From Phoronis australis (Eukaryota > Phoronida > Phoronidae): a DNA stretch of 64,000 bases. Shown piece by piece: positions 1 to 9,754 of this stretch. Numbering within the stretch: position 1 is the stretch's first letter; each line of letters begins with the position of its first letter. The notes under the pieces are model-generated. The model saw only the letters and a program-made list of their open reading frames with translations, ran no database searches and was not told the DNA's origin. Made by a program: the position numbers and the translations under genes. Location: positions 219,344 to 283,343 of the forward strand of contig NMRA01000546.1 in assembly GCA_002633005.1 (NCBI GenBank), written 5' to 3'.

Positions 1-319
1 GTTTCAAGAAGTAGGAGACAAATTTGACTAAAATTTTTGACTTACCTTTTGTCTTAAATTTACTAACTTGCAGGATGTGAAACTTGCATAGTTGGAAGTT
101 AAGACAAATCTTAAAGATAATTCCAAAATGAATTTAACAGCCCCATGATTTCCACGCACACCAAATCAATACTCTTTAAAATATCACGTTAGTGTGTGCA
201 TTATGTTTTTATTGATTTAGACAATACAGTCGGTGTAACATGACGTTTTGAATCCATGGGAAACATACCTGGGGTCACGTTCAACGCTGAAAAACTGACT
301 GTTTGGTTATTTTCATCAA

Positions 320-430
320 GATTGTGACACATTGGCTTAGTGGTTTTGAACTCTGGACTCCTGTTTGTGGGACCAGGTTTCGAGCCCTCGACTGACAATC
401 GAGTCTTGCACAAAGGTGTCATCTACTCCT
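320..430 (+). mobile_element. tRNA-derived SINE head (A and B box)
   Basis: TGGCTTAGTGG at 333-343 reads as an RNA polymerase III A box and GGTTTCGAGCCC at 376-387 as a B box, with spacing close to that of a tRNA gene. The sequence between resembles a tRNA anticodon arm but the flanks do not fold into a clean acceptor stem. I call it a tRNA-derived SINE or tRNA pseudogene rather than a working tRNA. A second copy lies at 32904-33015, inside the duplicated flank. The tail and target-site duplications are not resolved. Confidence 0.45.
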
Positions 431-920
431 CTGTGCTCCGTCTTACAAGTGATTGTACATGTATGCAAGGTAGTGAACGAGAAGTGAATGAAAACCTGGA
501 TTCAACGAGAAAGCAATTTCCGGGGGTGTTCTAAAAACGATCAAATTGAAGCTCCTCGCGTGATTAAATGGAATTTCCTTAAATTTTTACCCCTGGGTTT
601 CATATTTAATGGAATCTTATTCTGAGCGGCGAAACATTGGCGAGTAACATGACGAAATGAGGAAGTTAGACAGGGAACAACTTCCTATACGACCACCACA
701 CCGGCACGGAATCGGCAGGTTGGAAATCGAGAGTTTTTGGATTGCGATACTAGGGCCCATTGCACTTTTCAGCCAAATTGCTCCACCATCGTTGCTGTCG
801 GCCTTTTTTGTTCGAACAGCTTTTCGCTCGCGGTTTCTTGCTCTATAGTAGATGTAGTGATCAAACGTGATGTGAAATGCGGTGAATTTATGAAATATAC
901 GGGTCAATTGCGATTAAAAT

Positions 921-1238
921 GTAACAACACTAGATAAACCATAAGCAGTTTGAAATTCTGTAGTCAAGACGAGCTTCGAAACTAATTTAGGGGGAATTAC
1001 AGTCTGACTTTGGCATTTGCAGTAGCGACTTCGAGCCCATTTGAAATTTTTCCAAGGTGGCCCAATAGGAAGCTTTAATGTAACAAAACTAGATAAACCA
1101 TAAGCAGTTTGAAATTCTGTAGTCAAGACGAGCTTCGAAACTAATTTAGGGGGGATTAGAGTCTGACTTTGGCATTTACAGTAGCGACTTCGAGCCCATT
1201 TGAAATTTTTCCAAGGTGGCCCAATAGGAAGCTTTTGC
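921..1238. repeat. Two tandem copies of a 159-bp repeat
   Basis: The unit at 921-1079 repeats at 1080-1238 with few changes. Because 159 is a multiple of three, one minus-strand frame stays open through both copies, but this appears to be a by-product and no domain is recognisable. The corresponding places in the 33.5-kb and 34.1-kb copies hold a single unit with an internal deletion, so unit number and length vary between copies. Confidence 0.85.
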
Positions 1239-1832
1239 AATGTCTTCCAAAGTTAGCTCATTTTCATCTCTGTTCTTGACCTTCTGCAACTGTTTCACAG
1301 ATAAAAGTTTTACTTAGAATTTGAAGGAAACAAATGACAAGATAGGAAGAAACACGTTATTGCAAGACTATAGTAAGGATTGTTATAAAACCATGCATAG
1401 GTGGACTCGTATAGAAGGCAGTGACACTGCAATGGATCAGCAACAAATCGATCTGTGTTTGACTTGACACACTAACTCAATGTTTTAAGAACCATGCCTA
1501 ATGTGGTAAACAAGCTTCTAAACTAAAAGTAACTTAAGCTTTTTGAAAGAGGTTTTGTGATTCGCTGCTGAGCTTCAATCAAACTATAATTCATCAAAAC
1601 TTGCAATAAGCCGATGTTAATGAAAAGATGGAATGGCAAAGGCATCAGATTTGTCTACGACGTACACTGTAGTTGTCAGTTATGCTAAATTTGTGGTGGC
1701 GGGGGCAAAGTATTTAGGGCCTTACCTCGCTTAGGTTTGCTTCTGATCTACGCTTTTTCAAAACCTTAATTCCGCAGCCATGTGCTGATGACCGAGCCAA
1801 GTGACAGTATAATCATGACCTTTTTCATACAG

Positions 1833-1932
1833 CCGAGTTGAAGACCGGGAGCTTGGAGACGTGGTTGTTATGAAGGTGTACCAACTGTCAAAAGAAAACA
1901 AAGCTGTCCTCCTACGTTCAAGGAAAGTCCAA
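1833..1932 (+). CDS. Candidate internal exon upstream of DED A (function unknown)
   Basis: A 100-bp open segment between a pyrimidine-rich acceptor ending CATACAG and a strong donor GTGAGT. It carries one leading base (phase 2 in) and ends on a codon boundary (phase 0 out). The 33 codons read RVEDRELGDVVVMKVYQL and continue with a charged stretch ending RSRKVQ. The alternating hydrophobic pattern suggests a beta hairpin, perhaps a late strand of a UPA-like fold. The exit phase fits the next candidate exon at 3340. The second array copy lacks it, because homology breaks just before this point. The call rests on splice sites and frame only; no family match is recognised. Confidence 0.45.
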
Positions 1933-3339
1933 GTGAGTATCAAATACAAACAATCAAATACCTGCTCACCTTCAACGCATTGTTTACTTGTTGCTATGGA
2001 ACAGTGTGCTCACCTACAGGGGTGCATTCTGTTGTCAGACTTCTGGGACGTCCCAAAATGACCACTCAGCTGATTTAGAATGTTTTTACTTCTACCAAAA
2101 CACCTTTTTGAAAGATAACAAACATAATTCCACTTAACAGTTGATAGGTTTCAGCCCAATTTCAGTCTTGTTTGACCTGCATGTATGGGTGTCCCTTATA
2201 CGGGCCGTATTCATGTATTTCGTGTCTGTTTTTGCGCTCCCTTCTTTTGGCAGATGAGTTTCTTTTTTAAAGTCATAACAGATAATATCGACGGGTAGAC
2301 TTATTAACGTCTGTCCTATTTTTCAAGTTGACTGATAAAACTTCATGAATTTAGACATATGTGATTATGTAATCCTACCAGGAATGCACGTCTGCCTAAA
2401 AAGATGGTGAAAGGAAATGTTAAATGCTTAAAAACCGTTTCATGGGATTTGTTTTTTTCTCATTAAGTCATTGATAAGCTTGTATGAACACACTTGGCTG
2501 GTTTTAAATGAGACAGTTCTTCTACAGTAGGTGTTTGTTGAAAAGAATGGTCTCACGGATCTGCAACTGGTGTAAGGATTGCCGCTGACTGAGAGATGTG
2601 ATCTACGCTCATTTGTTTGCATCATGTGCACGATAGATGACGTCAAGACGTGAAAATACGATACAAAACTACGATTTAGCTGCTAATTCATTCAATCTTG
2701 TTACCTTGACGTGAGCTGTCGATTCAGAATCCTTTATTTGACGCATCCGGCTCAACGCCCAGGCATAACTCTCCGTCTCCAATGGTTTTCTTAGAAAGCG
2801 GTGACAGCTTAAGCCATATAGAACATTTAAGCACAGACTCTACGACAGCATCTGGACATATGTTATCGCACGTTGTGGTCAATCGATATTAAACATTGAC
2901 TCTATGTTTCTTCATAAAACTGGTACTGGATTGCAGTTTTTTTTTGGTTTCCGGTATCGTACCAAACCTAACCCAGATGGCCATTTTATTTCCACCCTTG
3001 AATCTTGGTATCTTTAGCCAACGTTAATTCGAGATATATGGATAACGACCTCACAGGGCCATCAAATGATGAATACTTTTAACGCATACGTGTTTGGTCA
3101 CTGAAACCCTTATAAAAAGTGCCCGCTTTAGTCTTGAACAACGCCTTGACAAATCTGAGTCTCTCTTAACCTCTAGATTTCACGTACTAAATATTGCATG
3201 TATTAATTTTTAAATATTAACAAATAATGCACTGAACTACAAACAGTAATCTGTTTGCAAAACAGAGTTCTGGGCAAAGCGACTTGCATAAAAACAATTT
3301 TTATCCAAACCTGAATGCAGCTGGGTCCTATATTTCCAG
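1933..3339 (+). other. Presumed intron, no gene seen
   Basis: AT-rich sequence between the candidate exons at 1833-1932 and 3340-3400. Short open frames occur on both strands, but none has domain-like composition or good splice signals. A T-rich tract follows 2938. I see no repeat or RNA gene here. Confidence 0.4.
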
Positions 3340-3400
3340 ATTCAAAAAGACACGACTACTGAATCACCTTCAACACCTGCTTGTCTTCCCTCAAAACTAC
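3340..3400 (+). CDS. Candidate 61-bp linker exon, copy 1
   Basis: The acceptor TATTTCCAG and the near-consensus donor GTAAGT flank a 61-bp segment that enters in phase 0 and leaves in phase 1. It reads IQKDTTTESPSTPACLPSKL, a Ser/Thr/Pro-rich sequence typical of disordered linkers. A close copy with the same length, phase and splice sites lies at 6748-6808, and conservation of both splice sites and frame supports a real exon. It fits between the exon at 1833 (phase 0 out) and the exon at 6149 (phase 1 in). No enzymatic or binding motif is visible. Confidence 0.5.
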
Positions 3401-4270
3401 GTAAGTATATTGTAACTCAATTCTTTCGATAACAACTTCTCTCACATAACCTTGAATGTGTAACGAAATGACTTGTTAATAACAACGAGTACTGTTTTGA
3501 TATTACGTGGGCGAATCACAAAGTAGTACAGAGTAGAAATCCAAACGCCTTGCATTTTATTATCAGAAAAACAGTAAAAGACAAGGTTATGATTGACAAA
3601 TCGGGAGTCGCAACGGAACATACTCCCAGTCGGAAGGACAAGCAAACAACCTCTTAAACCGACCCAGTTTCGGCCGCGAATTCCATATCCACGTTCACTC
3701 AAACGGAGACGAACCCCCAACTCCAAAAGCGCAGCGAGACTGTCTAGCTGTTCTGCTTCAAGTTCAATTCAGTGTTCACGCTTGCTAACTGTTATTTATA
3801 AGCACTTTTTTAAGTATTACTGTTACAACTTCAAACTAGAAAGATTATTGTCACGGCGTGACAATAACGGACTCTGCGCGTGCATATTACATGAATTATG
3901 GGAAGTTACTGACAGCAACCCGTTTACCAATATGAAAAGGAATTCTTTAAAATTGTAGGAGAAATTACATATTAATTTTTTGATGACCTTTCCACTAATT
4001 GACCTCTTCCGGTGAATTATGAGCCCCGATGAGAGAATAATTGTAAACTCGATTAAAAGTGTGCTTAATGCTAAAAATCACCGATGTTTTACTTTAAGCA
4101 CATCAGAATACAAGATGAATGAATTGGTCAAACTTTCAGAAGAAAAATGCACCCAATGACCCCATGGGTGCACCAAATGACCTGAAAATTTAGAATTCAA
4201 ACTCAATCGCACTTAGTAATCAGATACCTAATTCTGAAGTCTCTAGCTCAAAACTTTAGTTTGCACCCAA

Positions 4271-4283
4271 TGACCTTTGACCT
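4271..4283 (-). promoter_or_regulatory. Perfect DR1 nuclear-receptor motif (unit 1)
   Basis: TGACCTTTGACCT is the exact reverse complement of AGGTCAAAGGTCA, the consensus DR1 site of RXR/HNF4/PPAR-type receptors. It sits in the 434-bp tandem repeat. Its match to the consensus is seen directly; receptor binding is inference. Confidence 0.35.
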
Positions 4284-4702
4284 ATTTTTTCCGATTGGTT
4301 AGGCCTAGTGCAAAGTAAAGTAGGGTCTTCACTTGGCATGTTGACTTACACCAGTGTGCTGAAATTGAAAAGAATTCCTTGAAAAACATAAGAGATATAA
4401 CATGTTGAACGTTACATGACCTTTGCACTAATTGACCTTATCCGGTGCATTTTAAGCATCTTTAGGAGAATTATTGCAAAGCACATGGAAAATGTGTTTA
4501 ACGCTGAGAATCACAGTTGTCTAACGGTTGACACATCAGAATACTTGCTGATTGAAAAGGTCAAATTTTCAGAAAAAAATGCACCTAATGACCCCATGTT
4601 TGCACTAAATGACCTGAAACTTTGGATTCCGATTTGATTTACCTGTAGCAATCAGACCTGTCAATTTGAAGCGTCTAGCTCAAAATTTCAGTTTGCACCT
4701 TA

Positions 4703-4715
4703 TGACCTTTGACCT
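4703..4715 (-). promoter_or_regulatory. Perfect DR1 nuclear-receptor motif (unit 2)
   Basis: The same 13-bp TGACCTTTGACCT occurs at the equivalent position of the next repeat unit, followed after a few bases by another TGACC half-site. It is kept intact although the unit around it has diverged. Confidence 0.35.
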
Positions 4716-4995
4716 TTTTGACCTGATTGGATGACCCGATTACTTAGAAAAGTGACTTTTTAAATTGTTATGTTGACCTTTACCTGTGCACCGAATTTGA
4801 AAAAGATAGCTTCAAAACTGTAGGAGGAGTAGCATTTTGAAAATTATATGACATTTGCACCAAACGACCTCTTCCGGTGCAATATGGAATATGATTATAT
4901 AACCGATCAAAATTTATACACTGTCAAAAGTCATATGCTGAATTTAAAGACCGTACCTGCACCCAATTTGGAGTTATTAAGCCTCAAAGTTGGTC

Positions 4996-5042
4996 GGAAG
5001 AAGAATAAGAAGAATAAGAAGAAGAAGAATAAGAATAAAATC
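4996..5042. repeat. Purine-rich (AAGAAGAAT)n simple repeat
   Basis: A run of AAGAAT and AAGAAG units at the right edge of the 434-bp repeat. It produces a lysine/asparagine-rich open frame on the plus strand, which I do not regard as a gene. Confidence 0.8.
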
Positions 5043-6148
5043 GAAGAAAACCCAGGAACAACAGTACTCTGCGCTTACATGCGCAAAGTAATAATATTTA
5101 ATAGATTCCAATTTGAATATTTGCTAAGAATGATGAATGTAATTTACAATTGCTATGTTTAAGATAAGCCTATTAACAAAAGTAAGGTCTCAGTTTTAGC
5201 AAACCAAGTGCACGGGGCACGCAATAATAAAATAGCCACAAGGTTGAGCAGAAAACCTCAAATTCGTTCGACTATGAAAAAGGAGAAATTACTCTGGAGA
5301 AACGGGTGACGGCTTTTTACATTCCCAGCACAATTTGCTAAGAGTGCAAGGGGTTGACATAAGTGATTTAGTGATAAAACAATAAACGTGGAAGACTGAA
5401 CTACGAACGCAAAATTGACCTCAATTGTGCAGGCCTATTTACTTTTTTCTCTATGCCATTCCTGTTCGCGCCAACCCTGCGTTTGAACTTTTTTCAAACT
5501 CAAGACTCCTCTCAGTAATTGCCAAAAACCTCCCTCACTCTTTTTAGAGTTAACGATAATAAAGCCGTTTGTGCATAGATTGGTGATCCTGAAAATCAAT
5601 GTGTCGGGCTTACACGTAAATTTCATCAGAAGAAAGTAGTGTTTAGTGTTGATTAGGTATTCAAAAACTAGTTTTGCATGAAATTATTAGCCTTAAAATA
5701 CCCCGACATGGGCGGAACTGAATTGTAGACGATTCTAGTTTGAACATCACTTTTTGCAAGCTCAAATCCGAAAAGACGATTTAAAGTACCTGCACTACAT
5801 TTGCAGCCATTGGAAATTTCCGATCATAAATGTTGTCTGTTTCTGGCGCTGAAAATTATGTGGTTTTTAACAAAAACTCTTCTTGTGTTTCGCTTGGTGA
5901 TGAGTCTTTCAACGGTCACACGTGGTATTAGTCTCTGGTAACTGTGGTATACTTTTGCTGAACGCTTTGTTACCAATAAATATAGAACATACATGCAACA
6001 CGTGTACTATCTCTTTCCTTGCTGACACCTGCCATGTGATTTAACTTTTGTGTTTTAACTTTTTACACTTTACAAGACGTCCTGGAAGTACGTAGCGGTG
6101 AGCCTTCAAAGGCCTGCAAACAATCTTATATAAATAACTCTTTTTCAG

Positions 6149-6264
6149 AAGTTCACCAACAAGCCAACAGGATCGAGCAACCTTTATTAAAGCAGGATGA
6201 CCGTGAAGAGTTTAGAGTTGGAGTGGCAATGAGCCAAATCGGTCAAGTCCAGTTTGCTCGAAGC
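6149..6264 (+). CDS. Candidate linker exon upstream of DED A
   Basis: The segment follows a strong acceptor (CTCTTTTTCAG) and enters in phase 1, matching the exit phase of the 61-bp exon at 3340. It is open for 38 codons, beginning VHQQANRIEQPLLKQDDREE and ending near VQFARS. The best donor keeping the chain in frame is GTTAGT at 6265 (phase 0 out), which is only moderate. That exit phase fits the next candidate exon at 6748. The charged, Gln-rich composition suggests a helical or disordered linker. No homologue was found by eye in the second array copy. Confidence 0.4.
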
Positions 6265-6747
6265 GTTAGTATTTTATTCATATTTCCGTAACCATTTTCT
6301 TTAAAACTGTCATAAAATGGCCAATTTTGAATCCAAGTTTGGAATTGGTTGCATGAGAGCCGTCAAACTGACGATGACATTACTTATATTGCGGGAAAAA
6401 ATATTCCAACTCAGGGCCTACGGGTCTGATTATCGTACATGTATATAGTGATTGTTGGAGCAAAACAAAACAGACTCGGGGGCTTTACTCTTTTATTTGT
6501 CAGTATAATAAGTAGTAGATGACGTAATAGGTCAACTGAAATATCGCAAAAAATATGTTTAAGTTCACACGTTGCGTAATGCTACACCATGTACATATAC
6601 AGTAACGAATTCGAGGACAACGCCCTAGAAAATGATGACGGGCAAAGAGTACAATGAAACACAGATAATGTTTTTGCTTGCAAGGGCAGCCAACGTGAAA
6701 TCACTATTTAACAACTACTGAATGTTAGCTGGGTTCTATATTTCCAG

Positions 6748-6808
6748 AATCAGAAAGACACGACTGCTGAATCGCCATCAACATGTGCTTATCCTTCAGA
6801 AGAACAAA
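6748..6808 (+). CDS. Candidate 61-bp linker exon, copy 2
   Basis: The acceptor TATTTCCAG and donor GTAAGT bracket 61 bp reading NQKDTTAESPSTCAYPSEEQ, phase 0 in and phase 1 out. It shares TTCCAG(A)ATCA(G)AAAGACACGACT with the exon at 3340, including the flanking AGCTGGGT, so the two arose by duplication within the gene. The phase 1 exit matches the phase 1 entry of the first DED exon at 9643. The Ser/Thr/Pro/Glu-rich content fits a flexible linker before a death-fold domain. Confidence 0.5.
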
Positions 6809-9642
6809 GTAAGTAATCGAGTCTAAATAGATAATGCCATGCAGACTGTGGGATTTTGTGACGAAAAAGTATGAATTACTGACGGAATAAGTGAACTAGA
6901 GGAGGATTTCTTAAAATTGTGAAGAATGAATTTTTTGCATGTAAACATGAACTGTGTTATTCACGTACAATCAAAAACTTTTGGCTCGTATTGCAAAAGA
7001 ATTGAAAGCATATCATGTAATACTTAGCATGTCGCGATGTCTTACGTTACCTCGCGTATCTGCAATTTCCTGGAGTCTACCGAACGCACGCCAGGTCTAC
7101 GACACTCCCGTTTGGCTTGCAAGTCTAAAGTCGACATTTGGACGCATGCGCGTTGATGGTGACATGGGCTGTGTTCCAAGTGCAAAGACGACTAATACTG
7201 ATGCGATCACGTACCCAAGTAATATATACATAAAAATACACGCACACATACATATACATGTACATGTGTTTGCATAATTCATTGTGCAGTGGCGGATCGA
7301 CAATTTTAGTAAGGGGGTGTTTAGGATTTGTGCTTTGCGCACGTACATGAAGCGCCAAGCGGAGGAAGGTCGGGAGATTCCCCTCCAGAGCAAGACAACT
7401 TTTTTTGTTTTTTTAACCAAATAGCGCAATTTGCATACAACCTGGCGACGTTTGTGGCAGTTAACATATCTCTGGAGGTTTCTTGAGACGATTTAAAGCC
7501 TTCTCGATTTTGTCTCATGAACTCGGTTCAGAAGTTCAGTAAAAACATATTTTTGCTCACTAAGTGTATGAGTCAGGCCACCATCAAAAATTTAGATGGA
7601 GCAACTGTCTACATAGGCACATCGATGTTTCGCATACGAAAAGCAGTACACAAATATGTGTGGTATATACATGGTTTAGGTAATTACCAAATATTCAAGA
7701 GCATAAGGAGCACCGACGGTCACGTAAAAGCACAACATTTGAATATCAGATGATCACGTGACAGCAGTCTCAAGTTTTTAAAAACGAAGACCGGCACTGT
7801 TACATGTATCCCAAGAGATAAACATATCCCGTCTAGTTATAACGAAAACTGACGAACGATGATGATCCCAGGGCATAGTTTGTTATTGAAAGCGACAATT
7901 AACACTCGAGTGTCACTTTTAAACGGAATCAAGTTGCCTGTTGACTTATCTGTAGAGAACTTTACAAAACACACTGTGGTAAAACTATTACTACACCAGT
8001 GCACTAAGAGTCGATGGCTACATTGTATACACACTGTGAACTAACCTTACCTGGTCCGTTGCAAGAACTAAAGTACCCTATGCGAAGGAGTTTTTCCATA
8101 GACACGTTTTGATCCCCAGTGATTGCTCATACATATATTTCATGTATTTTCCCGTTACCCATTGACAAAACTTCACGCACTTTCAGTCAAAGAAGAAAGA
8201 CTTGCAGAATGCATACTTAGGGCTGCTCTGGACCAGTGACTTGTGTATTTTTGCATAATGCATGTCCATCAGTGATACCCCAGCCAGCATATCCTTAGAG
8301 ATTGTTGACCTAAAATGTGTCTTCACACGCCTCTGAGCACAGGAAGTGCTCTATCAGTCACACAGGATCCAATAGGAGTACACACGGGGGGTTTAAGCCC
8401 CTCAATCTCCCATGTATCCACCTCTAGTGACGGTATTTTGCACCCACAAGCGTGCACTGAAATAGGTAGGATTGAATTTTGCGTGAAATTGCGATAATTT
8501 TGTTTATATCAGAGTTCACATTTCCGTATAAGGTAATTTTCAGAGACTCAGTTGTGTTGGTGGTCCGGCAATAAAAATCAAGCGCAGGTGCCAGATACTA
8601 AAATTTGGGTGAGGGACTTATTGTTTTGAGCTCAAGAGTTACATGTATGTTTGTTTAGAACTCAACGCCCGTGGATGTTTTATCGATTTACATGTTTAAC
8701 TGTCACCAGGGCCAATGTTTGTTTTCTGTTTATAGTGAACTTACATTTATAACGTGCCCTGTTGTAGCCCCGTATTTTGATCGCGGTTTTGCACTTGGGC
8801 GATGAAGAAAGGTTTTCTCTAAGTTATCATTAGATTGGGTCCATTAGCTAAAATGCTCTTTCTTTTTGTCAAGAGTCAAGTCACTTGTTGCTGTCTGCGC
8901 TTCATGTGTAAACAAATGGATGTCACTGAACATTTGGACAGTTAATGGAATTAAAATTTGAATAAAAAGCAGTATAAGGACAGTGACACACTCAGATGGT
9001 ACCAATACATTTTCAAAAACACCATGGCCGTCATTCAGGAATCGTTCCTCACCGGATGAATAAGGTATTCCAGTCACGGGAATAAACAACAATGTTAGAT
9101 GACAATTTGTAATTTCGGCCGAGGTACAACATCGTGTTAATTAAATTTGTACTTTATTTCGAAACAGAGTGAAACATTACATCATGTTACACACTGCTTA
9201 ATTTTGTGTTCTTTGTTTCCAAGTGTTTCATTTTGGAATAAGCACACAAGATGGACTTAAACCGAAAGTCAAAAATTTCAAGGCTACCAATGGCAGGATG
9301 GCTCGTGGTTTAAGTATCACCGGCTACGCAAGTTTTTTGCGAAAATTTGCCAAAACAAAACACACGCTCTTAAGACAATAGAAATATTTATGACTGAAAG
9401 CTCCAGACAACTGTCATACACACCTCCGTGTAATCATCTTCAACTTAAAGAGTGACGTGTAGCAAACACTAGCAGGAAAAATTACCTTCAATAAACTTTA
9501 GTTGTGTGGTACAGTACATTATAGACTTATAATTAAATGGAACTATGTCTAAGACAGCATTGGGTCATGTGCAAACTAACGGAAACAACTATCCGTACAT
9601 GTATTGTTAACAGAGCTTAGAAATGTGTCAATTTATTCTCAG
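6809..9642 (+). other. Presumed intron of DED gene A, no exon seen
   Basis: No further convincing exon. A CA/TACATG-rich patch lies at about 7231-7271, and CAGTGGCGGATCGAC at 7287 resembles the end of a non-autonomous DNA transposon. The part from about 8640 to 9120 is recognisably homologous to 44650-45090 in front of DED B, with the same order of blocks. This supports an old tandem duplication of the DED gene with its intron. Confidence 0.5.
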
Positions 9643-9754
9643 GAATACGGAGAGGGCCAAGAGAACTTCATCAACAGCTGCTACTGAAGGTTGCTGACAG
9701 TGTCATTGATCCTGACTTTAAAAGACTAAAGGGGTTGTGTAAAGCGTGGATAGA
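9643..9754 (+). CDS. Death effector domain, N-terminal half (copy A)
   Basis: A 112-bp exon with acceptor TTTATTCTCAG and donor GTAAGA, phase 1 in and phase 2 out. It encodes ELHQQLLLKVADSVIDPDF followed by KRLKGLCKAWI. This is the helix 1 to helix 3 pattern of a DED: hydrophobic helix 1 (LLLKVAD), an acidic turn, then LK.LCK. The fold acts in caspase-8/FADD-type homotypic assembly in the cytosol. The exon has exactly the same length and phases as the one at 45629, with 20 of 36 residues identical by eye. It joins seamlessly to 12299, the junction codon becoming Glu. Family assignment is from pattern recognition, not a profile search. Confidence 0.75.

Larger units (their letters stand above)
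1..1814. repeat. Segmental duplicate of the 3' flank of the ZU5-UPA gene
   Basis: This stretch matches 32603-34729 almost base for base, starting with the same bases as the segment 114 bp after the stop codon of the second ZU5-UPA frame. Similarity stops abruptly at about 1814 (34729 in the other copy), some 20 bases before the exon at 1833. No coding function is seen; the short open frames inside it are not conserved between the copies. The match implies that a further ZU5-UPA frame lies just left of the window start. That is inference, because the window does not reach it. Confidence 0.85.
3929..5000. repeat. Tandem repeat of about 434 bp, roughly 2.5 copies
   Basis: Units start near 3929, 4366 and 4797. 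Each begins with a short purine-rich segment, then a TGACCTTTxCACTAATTGACC-like block and TTCCGGTG(A/C). Later in the first two units comes TTTGCACC..ATGACCTTTGACCT. Divergence between units is substantial (roughly a fifth of positions by eye), so this is an old local duplication or a satellite remnant. The short open frames inside are not conserved between units. Confidence 0.75.

Noticed and set aside
914-1240. 108-codon minus-strand frame with two 53-residue repeats
   Set aside because: It reflects the 159-bp tandem repeat in a non-coding duplicated flank; the other copies have deletions that break it.
3593-3958. 121-codon plus-strand open frame
   Set aside because: It overlaps a minus-strand frame of similar size, has a Ser/Arg-rich composition without any domain, no splice support and no copy elsewhere in the window.
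4848-5162. 104-codon frame with Lys/Asn run
   Set aside because: It runs through the 434-bp tandem repeat and the AAGAAT simple repeat; the lysine run is a repeat product.
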